Source: Batillaria attramentaria
Taxonomy: Eukaryota; Mollusca; Gastropoda; Batillariidae
Reading direction: 5' to 3'
DNA: 64,000 nucleotides
Assembly (NCBI GenBank): GCA_018292915.2
Contig: JACVVK020000450.1
Span: 466,001 to 530,000, forward strand
A program made the position numbers and the translations under genes. Positions 54,016 to 64,000 of the stretch are shown piece by piece (positions within the stretch are counted from its first letter, which is position 1; the number at the start of each line of letters is the position of its first letter). Under the pieces are notes generated by a model. It did not search any database, was not told where the DNA came from, and saw only the letters and a program-made list of their open reading frames with translations.

Positions 54016-54266
54016 AAAGCGCGGTCCACTGGTCCTCCAGGTTGGGGGTTAGGCATCGGGCTTACAACCCGGTCCCGTAAAAAAATAGTCTTGTTACAGA
54101 AACGCCAACAAGAATTTTATGGGATCTTTCGGCCCTGGGAGAGGATGGATCTCCAGCTGGAGATAGTATGGGACACAGCTGGGGACAGCTGGAGAGACTG
54201 GCCCAGGACCGAGAGGCCTGGAGAACCCTTGTCGGCGGCCTATGCCGTGAGTGAGTGAGTGAGTGT
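54016..54266 (+). mobile_element. LINE C-terminal fragment with (GTGA)n tail, 11-bp target duplication
   Basis: GCGTTGGTATT lies at 54005-54015 and 54267-54277. Near the end the frame reads LAQDREAWRTLVGGLCRE and stops at the (GTGA)n tail. 5' truncated. Confidence 0.85.
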
Positions 54267-54384
54267 GCGTTGGTATTGTTCGCCCAATACGGCCCAGGGG
54301 TACGAACTATACTAACTGAGCCTTCTTAAGTGTCTTCAGTGTTCCCTCAACTTTAAAAGTCAGTTTCCTCTTTTCCCACTTAAC

Positions 54385-55140
54385 TCTTAAGATCCTGAGC
54401 CTGATCACCCCTGCCCGCACTATAATAACTTACTTACTCACTTAGTGTTGTAGATCGCGAAAGGCCTATGCATTTCGATAGAAATTTCTAGACCATCCCA
54501 AAACATGCTGGTGCAGTAATGTCAGTAGATTACGTCATCTTGGGAAGATTTCGAACTTGCCAGTAAGCTGAGGCATGTTCTAGATCTGACCTGTTTAATA
54601 TATAAGCAGCCCTGCACAGCGTTCTGGGTTCTTCTTCTTTCATGAATTTGTTGTCCTCTTCTGTTCATAAAGTATTGGAGTTGTATCCTGTTGTATCCCG
54701 TGTCTTCTCTGCGATTGCACGAAGACAGCGACATAGCAGGAGTAAAATACAACACTTAGGCCCATGGCTCCAAGTGGAGCATAGGCCATCGACGACCCTT
54801 CGCCATCGCACTCGGTTCTGGGGTGCTCTTGCCACTCCAGCCCAGCTGGTTCCCTGCTTGCTGAGTTCTGCCTCAGTGTCCCGCCTCCAGCTGCTGCGAG
54901 GCCGGCCTCTCTTCCTCTTCCCCTGCGGGTTCCATGTCAGGTCTTGGCGTGTGGTGCTGGATGCTGGGCAACATGATAAGACTGGTTAAAAAGAACAAGC
55001 CACTGCATACCAGTACAGCCACTCCAAGCCACAAGTACGCAAGAGGTGGGCCTTCCCGCTGGGCCCAAGACCGCTGCAGATAGAATGATAGTGGCCACTT
55101 GAAGTGATCTGAAGATTTCAAGTAAAACTGCGATTTTCGC
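54385..55140. repeat. Second copy of the 3230-3460 hairpin repeat, split by a LINE tail
   Basis: 54385-54440 matches the start (AACTCTTAAGATCC...CCCCTGCCCG) and 54970-55140 the rest (AAGCCACTGCATACCAGTA to TTTCAAGTAAAACTGCG). The hairpin arms are more diverged here. Confidence 0.7.
54758..54970 (-). mobile_element. LINE reverse-transcriptase C-terminal tail
   Basis: The minus strand reads [20 protein letters not shown] and then [20 protein letters not shown] and a stop. Close to 8029-8226, including the same upstream frameshift, so both descend from one defective source or share an alternative frame end. Confidence 0.87.
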
Positions 55141-56017
55141 ATGGGCTTCTCAGAGAAAAGAGTTCCAGCGGATGTGAATAGTGTTCCTCGTGTGCCATAC
55201 GGCCATAGCATGTCTTTGCTCCAATTCTCCCGCTCGCGTTCGAGCCGTGTTCGATGTTTGTTCGTACTAAAATGTCTCCCGTATGACATGAGCCTTAGGG
55301 ATAGCCACACGGACTGGTACAGGGCTGAGGTACATTTTCCGGGCTCGCCGCGGTACTGGTGTGGCATGACTGAGTGGCATTAACGGGTTTCCATACTTGC
55401 CAGCCCGAGTATTGAAAAATCCCGTTTACCGTCACTCCAGTTTACAGTCAAGTCCACAAAGAGAGCAACACAAAAAAACGCAGAGTGAGATGGCACGCTC
55501 TGAAGAATATGAGCCAGGGTTATGATGAAAAGGAGAGGGCGGAGCCTCCTCGCCAGATGGGAAAGTTGAGCGTGAGGGAGGCTTACGCGTGGCGTACTCG
55601 GTTGGTCCGAAGGCGTACGCCGGCGTTGGTAAAACGTTTTGCGTACGCAACTTTCCCCAACGAAGGCGGCTGCGGAAGACAGCGCAGTGTTGTTGGCTGT
55701 TGTTGTTGTTGTCATTTTTTATTTCGTTTGCTTATTTGTCTTGTTTGATTGATTCTTTGTTTTTGTTTCGGCTTTTTCTTCCCTTTGCTTTGTTTTTGTT
55801 GTTGTTGTGTATTGTTTGTTTTGGTCTTTGTTGTTTATTGTTGTTTGTTTGTGTCTTTGTTTTTGTTGTTGTTGATTGTTAATTTTGCTCTTTGTTTTTT
55901 TGTTGTTGTTGATGTTGTTTTTTGTTGTTGTTGCTTTTGTCGCTTTTTTCCTCTGTCTTTGTTTAAGGGGGGGGGGGGGAGGGAGAGGGGTGGGTGGGGG
56001 GGTGGGGGGGTGTTGTT
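55141..56017. other. No gene; TTG/GTT-rich tract
   Basis: 55690-55960 is a T/G-rich low-complexity stretch, followed by G-runs at 55967-56010. Leu/Val/Phe-rich ORFs here are compositional. Confidence 0.6.
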
Positions 56018-56330
56018 GTCCGAACTCTTTGCCACCTCCAGTGGCGTTCCTCCTAGGTCATGGGTGGAATCCGCGGAGGGCTCGGAAACTTAGGCCATTT
56101 TTTTTTTATAATTTTGTTTTTGTCATTTTCTTACAAGATTGGACAATATACTTATATAACATTAAGCACAAGCGCTTAGGTCATTTTTATTGTGCCTGAT
56201 GATGAGGATGAGGATGATGGTGTGGTGCTGCTATGGTGGTCTTCTGTGGTCTGAGACTGCCAGACAGGGACGAATTTGGCGCTTCCAGACAGAGCAGTGG
56301 TGTCAGAGTTGTGTCGACGTGAGAGGGTTG
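56018..56330 (-). mobile_element. Degraded SINE-B fragment
   Basis: TTTGCCACCTCCAGTGGCGT and GGTGGAATCCGCGGAGGGCT match the 3' half of SINE-B on the minus strand, followed by the GATGATGAGGATG linker and CCAGACAGGGACG. The tRNA head is missing. Confidence 0.7.
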
Positions 56331-56439
56331 GGTCAGATCATCAGCCAGTCACACAAAATTAATGGAGACAAAAAAAAGCGGATTAACCGAAAACAAGAAG
56401 AAGAAGAAGAAGAAAAAAAACAACACATTTGTATTCGTT

Positions 56440-56578
<139 letters not shown>

Positions 56579-56924
56579 TCAGAATAATATTGTAAATATT
56601 GCTATTTTCTTATTTAACAGGCAAACCGCAAAACGTTAGATTTCCTCTACGACAACACGTGGACGATAAGACATACCAGTAATACCAGAAATGTTCTCGT
56701 ATGAAAATGTCTCCAAGTGTGGACTCAAAATTTTAACCGCGTGTCAGCATGTACCAATCGAAAACGCCCATTTACCTACCGCAGGCGACATCATCGTTAT
56801 CCCTATATTTCACAACTCAGCATCTTTAAACATCCCTTCAAGCATGCCCCCCCACCCCAACCCTCCTCCACGCCCATCCCCAACACCCCCATGCAACCCT
56901 GACCTCCATCCCCATTTGATCCCA

Positions 56925-57260
56925 AACACCAGCAATGCATGATTGTTACACCTTCATGCTATCATTTCGCCACCCCCTCCCTCCTCCCTCCACCCCTTTG
57001 CAGTTCTGACCCAATTTGCTCTACACGCCACCAGCACCGTATGATTGTTATGTCTATATGTTATGACACTATTCAACATCATTAAACGTCTTTCACCAGC
57101 ACCACCCCACCACCTCCCCACCCCGCCCGCTACTTCCACCCGTCTATCCCTCTACCAGCACCGCAAACTTGTAATAACCTATATGTTATAACACAAATCA
57201 ACAGCATTAACCATCCCACATCCCCCCCACCCACTCCCCCTGCCTTCCCCACGAACTATT
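56925..57260. repeat. Degenerate C-rich tandem units of about 115 bp
   Basis: Three units carry ACCAGCACCG, then GTATGATTGTTATG or a variant, then CTATATGTTAT(G/A)ACAC, then AACA(T/G)CATTAA(A/C)C, then a C-rich block. No gene in 56579-57650. Confidence 0.7.
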
Positions 57261-57731
57261 ACCCCTTTCACCGCCACCAACGAGACCAGTTTGCCTGTAT
57301 CATGTAAATGCCACTATTCATCTGTCAAAGTGTACATATCAAAGGACATTTTTTTAATAGAGTCTCTTTAACCTACATTTACCTACAGATGTAAAAAAAA
57401 AAAATACCTGGCCATCTTTTTCGCTGATCGGTGCGTACATGGGTACTTTCCGTCTCACTGCTATGGACAGGTCAGAATGAACGTTACACACGTAGAAAGC
57501 AGAGCGGTTTTGTAAGTAAGGGGTTTTCTGAAAGTTAATCAGGTATTCAAGAACTGCATTTTGCACAAGGAATTCAAAATTTTCTTTTAGGTTTCCACAA
57601 AGAGCTTTGTTAATAGAAAGTTAACGTATTACGTGCACGATTTATTGGGAATCACTTGGCAACTGGAAGAAAATAACAACACCCCCCCCCCCCCCCTAAA
57701 AACCTAAACAAAACAAATACAAAACAAAATA

Positions 57732-57733
<2 letters not shown>

Positions 57734-57827
<94 letters not shown>

Positions 57828-57830
57828 GCA

Positions 57831-57886
<56 letters not shown>
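57734..57886. repeat. (CA)n array with an internal (CGCA)n block
   Basis: (CA)n, then (CGCA)6-type units at 57823-57850, then (CA)n. A C-run precedes at 57680-57697. A/C-rich sequence continues to 57980. Confidence 0.95.
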
Positions 57887-57887
<1 letters not shown>

Positions 57888-58082
57888 CGACAAACAAACA
57901 AACAAACACCACAAACAAACCAAAAACTAACAAACCAAAAACTTACAAACAAAAAAAAACCAAAACAAAACAAAACAAACTAAAGCAGTTGTTGCTAAAT
58001 ATTCGTACCTTCTGACTAACGTATTTAGCACACGTCTGAGGACACAAAGTCTCACGGACTTCAATCATCAGTTATTAATTTT

Positions 58083-58260
58083 GGGCCCCGTCGAAGTCCC
58101 TAGGCCGAAAGTTTAAGGACACAATAATTATAAATAAGTCGTTGTTTATTATTATTATTATTATTGTTGTTGTTGTTGTTGCCCCGTCAAAGTCCTTTGG
58201 CGGAATGTTTAGTACTTTATCATTGTAAATATGTACTAACTTTGTTGTTCTTATTATCAT
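58083..58260. repeat. Two tandem retroposon-tail-like units
   Basis: GCCCCGTC(G/A)AAGTCC, then (T/A)GG(C/)CG(A/G)AA(A/T)GTTTA, then TTATTATT runs, occurs at about 58085 and again at about 58182. Probably stacked LINE tails. Confidence 0.55.
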
Positions 58261-58367
58261 CATTATTATAATTATTATTTTTAGTATTATTATTATGTTT
58301 GTTTCTCTCCACATTCTTTGTTTTCTTGCATGTTCTCCGAACATTCGCCTCCTACCAAAGTTGTGGG

Positions 58368-58546
58368 GAGCCGGAGTGGCCGAATGGTAAAGCATTGGAC
58401 TTCTAATGCTCGGGTCGTGAGTTCAGTCGTATCCCGGCTGGGGTCAAATATTTGTGCTGGCTCTTTCATCGTTGCCCCGTCTTTGATATCACCCGTGTGT
58501 GGTGGAAAAGGACGTTAAACCCCCAAACACCCACCCACCCCTACCA
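58368..58546 (+). mobile_element. SINE-A
   Basis: GGCCGAATGGTAAAGCATTG, with a small insertion in the B box (GAGTTCAGTCGTATCCCGGC). Ends GGACGTTAAACCCCCAAAC with (CACC)n. Confidence 0.85.
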
Positions 58547-58945
58547 AAGTTGTACTTTAAGGGCGATGCACTCCTCTATATTTAGTCTTTTTTTAGCAAC
58601 CTCTGTGGGAAAAGCGGTGGTGCATGAATTCTCTTACAGCACGAGAGTCAACCTGCAAGACTTGACATGCCTGTAATTATCCCTGCCCTATCTTTGTCGG
58701 ACCTGAAAAGCGCGTCTTTCCCCCTCCTGTGTAGAACAGTCCAGAAACCAGGTTACCAAACGCTAGCAGCACCCATTCAAGGTTTGATAAAAGAGTAAAA
58801 TCACATCTGAACAGACTGACGTAAGGGGGTTCTGAATACAAATACTTTTTTGTGACCCGACTCTCAAACATGCAATTATAGCAGTTAACACACCGTAGGG
58901 GCGAACAAGACTCGGTACACAGTCGAAACCACCTAGCAATTCAAT
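58547..58945. other. No gene seen
   Basis: Ordinary-composition sequence without a recognised frame or repeat, ending in (TAA)n at 58945-58965 that belongs to the next SINE. Confidence 0.4.
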
Positions 58946-59252
58946 AATAATAATAATAATAATAGGTATTACGAGGCATAAAGCGCTTTATTCATCTTCT
59001 CGGCTCAAAGCGCCGCGAGCTGAACCCAGCACGCACGTTCACCTGAATCACACGCATTCCCTGAAACACAGGACATTAACATATTACAATCACGTAGTGC
59101 GAAGGGTCACCTCAGCTACTGAAGTTTCGGAATTTAGAAATGTATTGTTTTATATTTGTGATGGCTGAAAGTGTCCCAAACAGGAAAGGAGGAAGCCGGA
59201 ATGCCCGGAGAGAACATCCGACTATCGGCCCGAATGAACGGTGCCACACACA

Positions 59253-59283
<31 letters not shown>

Positions 59284-59364
59284 CAAAAACCCTCTTTGTC
59301 CCAAGTGGGATTTGACCTCTCGCATTGGTGACAAACTCTTAACCACTAGACCACGAACCACCCC
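58946..59364 (-). mobile_element. SINE-C
   Basis: Third copy of the family. An (AG)n tract (59255-59282) lies in the body. The head complement is CTAGACCACGAACCACCCC. A second core fragment follows at 59392-59575 (ACTGAACATTTTCAAAG...GTACCCGGAGAGAAC). Confidence 0.8.
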
Positions 59365-60176
59365 ACATTTTAGGTGGTGGTATAAAACTCCAACTTCGGA
59401 GTTTAGAAATGCAGCTGATTTTTGTGGACTGAACATTTTCAAAGATGAGGATGAGGAAGCTGTAGTACCCGGAGAGAACACACGATCTACGACGATTGGC
59501 CCGAACGAAAATTTCACGGACGAACGAAAACTGGCAAAATTATTAGTAGTTATTCTACCGCAACCTGAAACATGAAACATTCTTTGTGTTTGGCTATATC
59601 TCCGGACTGGCGGACGATCAAGCCATGTTTTTGTAGGGCTGGCGGTCACTCAACACGTGTGCGCTCGCGCACGCACGCACACATACTGCAAGCTTCATCC
59701 CAGACTCTTTCGTACGCATACACCAACACAGAAACGTCTGCGATTTGTCATTTACTAGAAAAGACAGAAAATTGACGGCCAATTAAAAAGAGGGGGGGGG
59801 GGTGAGGGGGGAAGGGGGTCATTACAAAAAAAAAAAAAAAAAAACCTTCACAAGGTAGCGAGTACCTGTCTAAAGAAAACACTAACGGAAGTTCTCGCTC
59901 TGTACGATATTCATTGACATTCAGATCTTTGCTCTGCGGTCTCCATAGCAACTTGTCAAAGTCTCGATGACACGCTCCAGCTTACATCTTTTGACTGCGG
60001 TCCCGGCGAGCGGCTGAATGACACAAGGAAAGTGAAGTAAGTAGAAGGTGTGCGTCTTGAAGAAAAGCCGCTGGTAGGAGGTATCGCAACTCAACTGTGA
60101 CGTTAAACGTGCGAAAAAGCAATTCAAGCAAATAAATCAGTAGCTACCTTATTTTGACTTGTCATGTGTACCGGGA

Positions 60177-60444
<268 letters not shown>

Positions 60445-61052
60445 TCTTGTTGTTTTGGTTGTTGCTGTTGTTTTTGGTCACTGACTGACGTTTTGCGCCC
60501 AGCGTGTTTGTGCGTTTAACAAATGATCTGTGACAGAGCATATAGCAACACTAACATGTTTCTAATAAGAGTGTGTAATGTACTGTATATTTGAAAATTA
60601 TAAAAAGACAAAAAGGGTTAAAAAAAGAAAAAAAGAAAAAAGAAAGAAGAAGCCAAGAACGCGCTGACAGCTTTAATTCTTTGTTTGATTCTTATCATTA
60701 CAAGAGCTGGTTTAATTCATATCACATTCAAACCAGTCTGAGTGTGACGACAACAAGAAAAAGGTCCAGCAGTGAATTATCTGTGCCAAAAAACCCAGCT
60801 ATGCAATCAAACAAAGAAACACACAAGTACACACTCCATGCAAAAAAAACAACAACCCCCCCCCCCCCCCAAAAAAAAAAAAAACAAACAAAAAAAAACC
60901 CAAAAAAAAAACACACACACACACACAAAAAACACACACACACACAAAAAAACACAAAACACATACGTGAAAACTAACGAGTACACATGCAGAAACAAGC
61001 ACAAGAGAGAAACAATTAAACCAAACAAACAAAAACATCAGTAGCAGTAACA

Positions 61053-61182
61053 GCAACACAACACAACACAACACAACACAACACAACACAACACAACACA
61101 ACACAACACAACGCAACACAACACAACACAACACAACGCAACGCAACGCAACGCAACGCAACGCAACGCAACGCAACGCAAG
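61053..61182. repeat. (ACAAC)n to (GCAAC)n pentanucleotide array
   Basis: About 15 ACAAC units give way to GCAAC units through single mixed ones, a clear stepwise A-to-G spread along one array. Nothing gene-like in 60490-61050 apart from A- and C-runs. Confidence 0.93.
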
Positions 61183-61792
61183 CAAAAACATCTGAAAGAC
61201 AATCAAACGATTATTAACGAGAAATTAAATTCAGTCCCGATTATGAAACATTAAGAAAGCACCCTTCTCTCTCTCTACTGACGCCATGGCGGACGCAACA
61301 CCACGTGACTACGCGAGAAACGTCTCGTGTGCATTAAAGTGGGAACGCCTCAAAAGCAGCCGTGCGTTTCCAATGGGACTTTTTAACTGATTAATCAGAG
61401 TCAGTCATATGTACCCAGCACCGCTAGAGTGGCCAGCAGGTGGGATGGTGGCTGACTTCAAAAAGGCTTTTCTTTCGCCTGTGTCTGGCACAGCTCAAGT
61501 GGAACGTTTAAGGTTGATGTCCACTTTTCATTTCATGTGCTACCTACCGAAAGCTTCGGTTTCTATCAAAATGTCGAGTTGGGCAAAGTGACAAGGCGTG
61601 ATAAGCAACGATAACTTTTTTTTTTTTCGTTTTTGTTTTGGGGGAAAATGAAGAGTTTAATGTGAAACAGTAAAGCAAATTAAATATATTCTGACAGAGA
61701 ACGAATCGAACGAACAAAGTCAAACGAACGTGAAAACAAAAAAATTAATGCACATGCACGGACACGATAATGACATTTCCAACATACCAGTT

Positions 61793-61795
<3 letters not shown>
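61183..61795. other. No supported gene
   Basis: ATGGCGGACGCAACACC at 61286 has a good start context and opens 34 codons, but no splice donor, homology or second exon supports it. Confidence 0.35.
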
Positions 61796-61873
<78 letters not shown>

Positions 61874-62007
61874 AATTAATTTTTTCACACGGTAAAAGTT
61901 TAGGTAGAAATACCATGTTGAAACTTGCTGTTGCTAAACTACGAAAATATGAGCAAAGGAAGGAAAATCTAAAAGCTACAGAAATATAAACAAGAGGAAA
62001 AAAGACA

Positions 62008-62054
<47 letters not shown>
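61796..62054. repeat. Two (AG)n arrays
   Basis: 61796-61869 and 62012-62054 are (AG)n. The intervening sequence includes ATAAATTAATTTTTTC and AACTTGCTGTTGCTA without a known family. Confidence 0.9.
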
Positions 62055-62057
<3 letters not shown>

Positions 62058-63295
62058 GCTGTTATAACTCACACAAAAACCAAGAAACAACAAACAAACA
62101 AACAAAAAAACAAATATAACCAAAATTTAGAATATGCTACTATGGGCTAAAATTGCACGTATCTCGGAATAGGTCCTTTACATTTTTCTCAACCATGCAT
62201 GCAAACCGGCACCTCTCTTCAGTCACCGTCATGCAAGAGTGGGCATCAACTTTACATAATTCTGACAAGGCATCACCCTTAATCACCCCCCCCCCCCCCG
62301 CCCACCCATGTCATAGACGACTCTGTACCCTGTCCTCACCCCATCCATACATTCTTTTCTGCAATTCATAACCCCGAAAACGTGTGTCCCACCCTTTTAC
62401 ATAGAAACACATTTCTTACTATTTAGATAAGGATATAGGAAATGCGTGTTCATCGGTGAAGGCAGTATACGTAGATCTCCGTCTCCATTTCGTCTTTCGC
62501 GACAATTCTTGTGCTGCCGAAAGGAAAGTTCTTCTGTGCATCCTCCCAATTTCGCAACAAGGTTAAGCTTGTGTCAGATTAAATTTCGATAGTCGGTGTT
62601 ATTTTGTTTCGTTACGACTTTTGTCCTCAGTACTTTTGTCTGAGAGGGGTAGATTCTAAAAGAGAAATACGCCTTAAAAAAAAAAAAAAAAAAGTTATCG
62701 AAATTTCGAAAAAAAAATTGTGAAACTGAAAAAACAACAGCAACAACAAGCGCGTTTCATAACACAGCGGCAATGCATGCGGCTCGACGACAAATTAAGT
62801 GAGACATCTGGACATCAGGAGCGATGTCTCCTGATCAAAACAGGGGGAAAAACGTCAGCTTCTCAACATCATTGTGATCCAAATGAGAAGACACTTGTGG
62901 ATAATCTATGATGGAAGAAGACACTACACGAAGACACTGGTGGCAGGTCTTCGATGACGGGGACGGCCATTTTATACCTCGGGCCAAGGTACGCTTCGAT
63001 TTTTACTTAGTTTCATTTTTGTTTTATTCATTTATTCATTATCATTTCTATTGCTATTTATTTATCTATTAGTTTTTTTTAATATCTCATTTATTTATTC
63101 ATTTACGTATTTAATTATTCTTTATTTATTTGTTATTTTATTTTATTTATATTATTATTATTATTTATTTTTTATTTATTTATTTTTTTTGGGGGGGGAG
63201 AGGGGGATGGGGGGGGGGAGAGGGGGATGGGGGGGGGGGTACTGTTAAACGCTTCATGAGTTTTTCAAACACTTTTTCCCCAACTTTGCTATACA
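62055..63295. other. No gene seen
   Basis: C-run at 62288-62300, A-run at 62676-62692, T/A-rich (TTTA)n at 63020-63190, G-runs at 63191-63238. No convincing exon or repeat family. Confidence 0.5.
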
Positions 63296-63500
63296 ATCTT
63301 TTCGAAAAATTCAGGTTGTTTCGCAAAGGAAAAGCGCGTCCATGCAGTGCAGTGCCACTCATCTACCTATTTTGAATGTTGCTTGGGGGGAGGGGGGGAG
63401 GATTGTAGTGAGGATTAAAAGCCGGAGAACCCTGAGAGAAATCCCTAATGAGCAGCCCGAAAGTCAGAAAAAGTCGGCATCAAATATCACAGCTCGAACA
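63296..63500 (-). mobile_element. SINE-E fragment
   Basis: AAATTCAGGTTG...AAAGCGCGTCC...CAGTGCCACTC and AAGCCGGAGAACCCTGAGAG match the body of the SINE-E at 51867-52160. The tRNA head is lost. Confidence 0.7.
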
Positions 63501-63532
63501 CATTGTCCACTGTGATAGCGCTGGCGGCAGTT

Positions 63533-64000
63533 CTGAAACGCACATGCTAAAGTCGAACGTCAGCAACGCACATGCTAAAGTCGGACGTCAAAAACGCACA
63601 TGCTAAAGTCGGACGTCACAGACGCGCATGCTGAAGTCGGACGTCAGAAACGCACATGCTAAAGTCGGACGTCAGAAACGCACATGCTAAAGTCGGACGT
63701 CAGAAACGCACATGCTGAAGTCGGAGGTCAGAAATGCACATGCTGAAGTCGGACGTCAGAAACGCACATGCTAAAGTCGGACACAGAGACGCACATGTAT
63801 GCTAAAGTCGTACGTCAGAAACGCACATGCTAAAGACGGACGGCAGAAACGCACATGCTAAAGACGGACGTCAGAAACGCACATGCCAATGTCGGACGTC
63901 AGAAACGCACATGCTAAAGACGGACGTCAGAAACGCACATGCTAAAGACGGAATTCAGAAACACACATGCTACAGTCGGACGCCAAAAACGCACATCCCA
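63533..64000. repeat. 28-bp minisatellite, about 16 units, cut by window end
   Basis: Unit ACGCACATGCTAAAGTCGGA followed by CGTCAGAA. Variants alternate AAAGTC/GAAGTC/AAAGAC; one unit has an extra TATG. The array runs past the right edge. Confidence 0.95.

Larger units (their letters stand above)
51797..54322. mobile_element. Inverted-repeat element broken up by four later insertions
   Basis: The left arm (51797-51865, 52161-52340) and right arm (53563-53670, 53951-54015, 54267-54322) are inverted copies. Shared blocks: GGCTCAGTTAGT at the ends, GGGCCGTAT, GAGTTCGCCTGCTTAG, GCAGTGCATT and AGGTGCAAATGACACA. TTC flanks both sides. Removing the insertions leaves an element of roughly 0.7 kb with a loop at about 53307-53562. 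Inserted later: a SINE-E, a retroposon, and two LINE tails. No transposase. Confidence 0.85.

Noticed and set aside
61286..61390. 34-codon ORF with good start context
   Set aside because: No donor site, homology or second exon; left as unsupported.
63533..64000. CRISPR-like regular repeats
   Set aside because: Units abut without unique spacers and the DNA is plainly eukaryotic; it is a minisatellite.

Overview
The window looks like animal nuclear DNA from a mollusc, most likely a gastropod. Three things suggest this: two large receptor genes of the LDLa/LRR/7TM type known from the pond snail receptor GRL101; very many dinucleotide microsatellites, tRNA-derived SINEs, LINEs and MITEs; and genes split by introns with GT-AG borders. 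There are no bacterial operons, CRISPR arrays or rRNA genes. All alignments described here were made by eye.

Layout. (1) 1-11.8 kb: a minus-strand gene that no single long ORF reveals. Seven coding exons between 11779 and 2633 join in phase into 326 codons of a coiled-coil-rich protein that I do not recognise. The gene runs out of the window on the left. All of its introns carry transposon debris: SINEs, LINE tails, a solo LTR and two TIR elements. None of this debris falls in an exon. (2) 12.2-15.9 kb: a nearly complete LINE on the minus strand (endonuclease plus reverse transcriptase) broken by one frameshift. (3) 16-18.2 kb: a SINE, a Harbinger-like TIR relic and a long hairpin. (4) 18.2-34.2 kb (copy A) and 37.5-47.8 kb (copy B): a direct segmental duplication. 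Each copy carries one intronless-in-coding GRL101-like receptor gene (1319 and 1317 codons) on the plus strand. (5) 47.8-64 kb: no convincing host gene. It holds SINEs, MITEs, an inverted-repeat element with at least four later insertions inside it, microsatellites, and a 28-bp minisatellite running off the right edge.

The two receptors have the order signal peptide, S/T-rich stalk, CUB-like module, LDLa, C-type-lectin-like domain, further LDLa modules, leucine-rich repeats, and a rhodopsin-family 7TM of the relaxin-receptor (type C LGR) kind. Genes and near 5' flanks are about 99% alike, while the outer flanks are nearer 91%. This suggests gene conversion on top of an older duplication. Comparing the copies dates several insertions. 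Copy A alone carries a 3.67-kb TG...CA element placed exactly at the receptor stop codon, a hAT-like MITE, a LINE fragment and a retroposon. Copy B alone carries a different LINE tail. B therefore gives the empty site for most of A's insertions.
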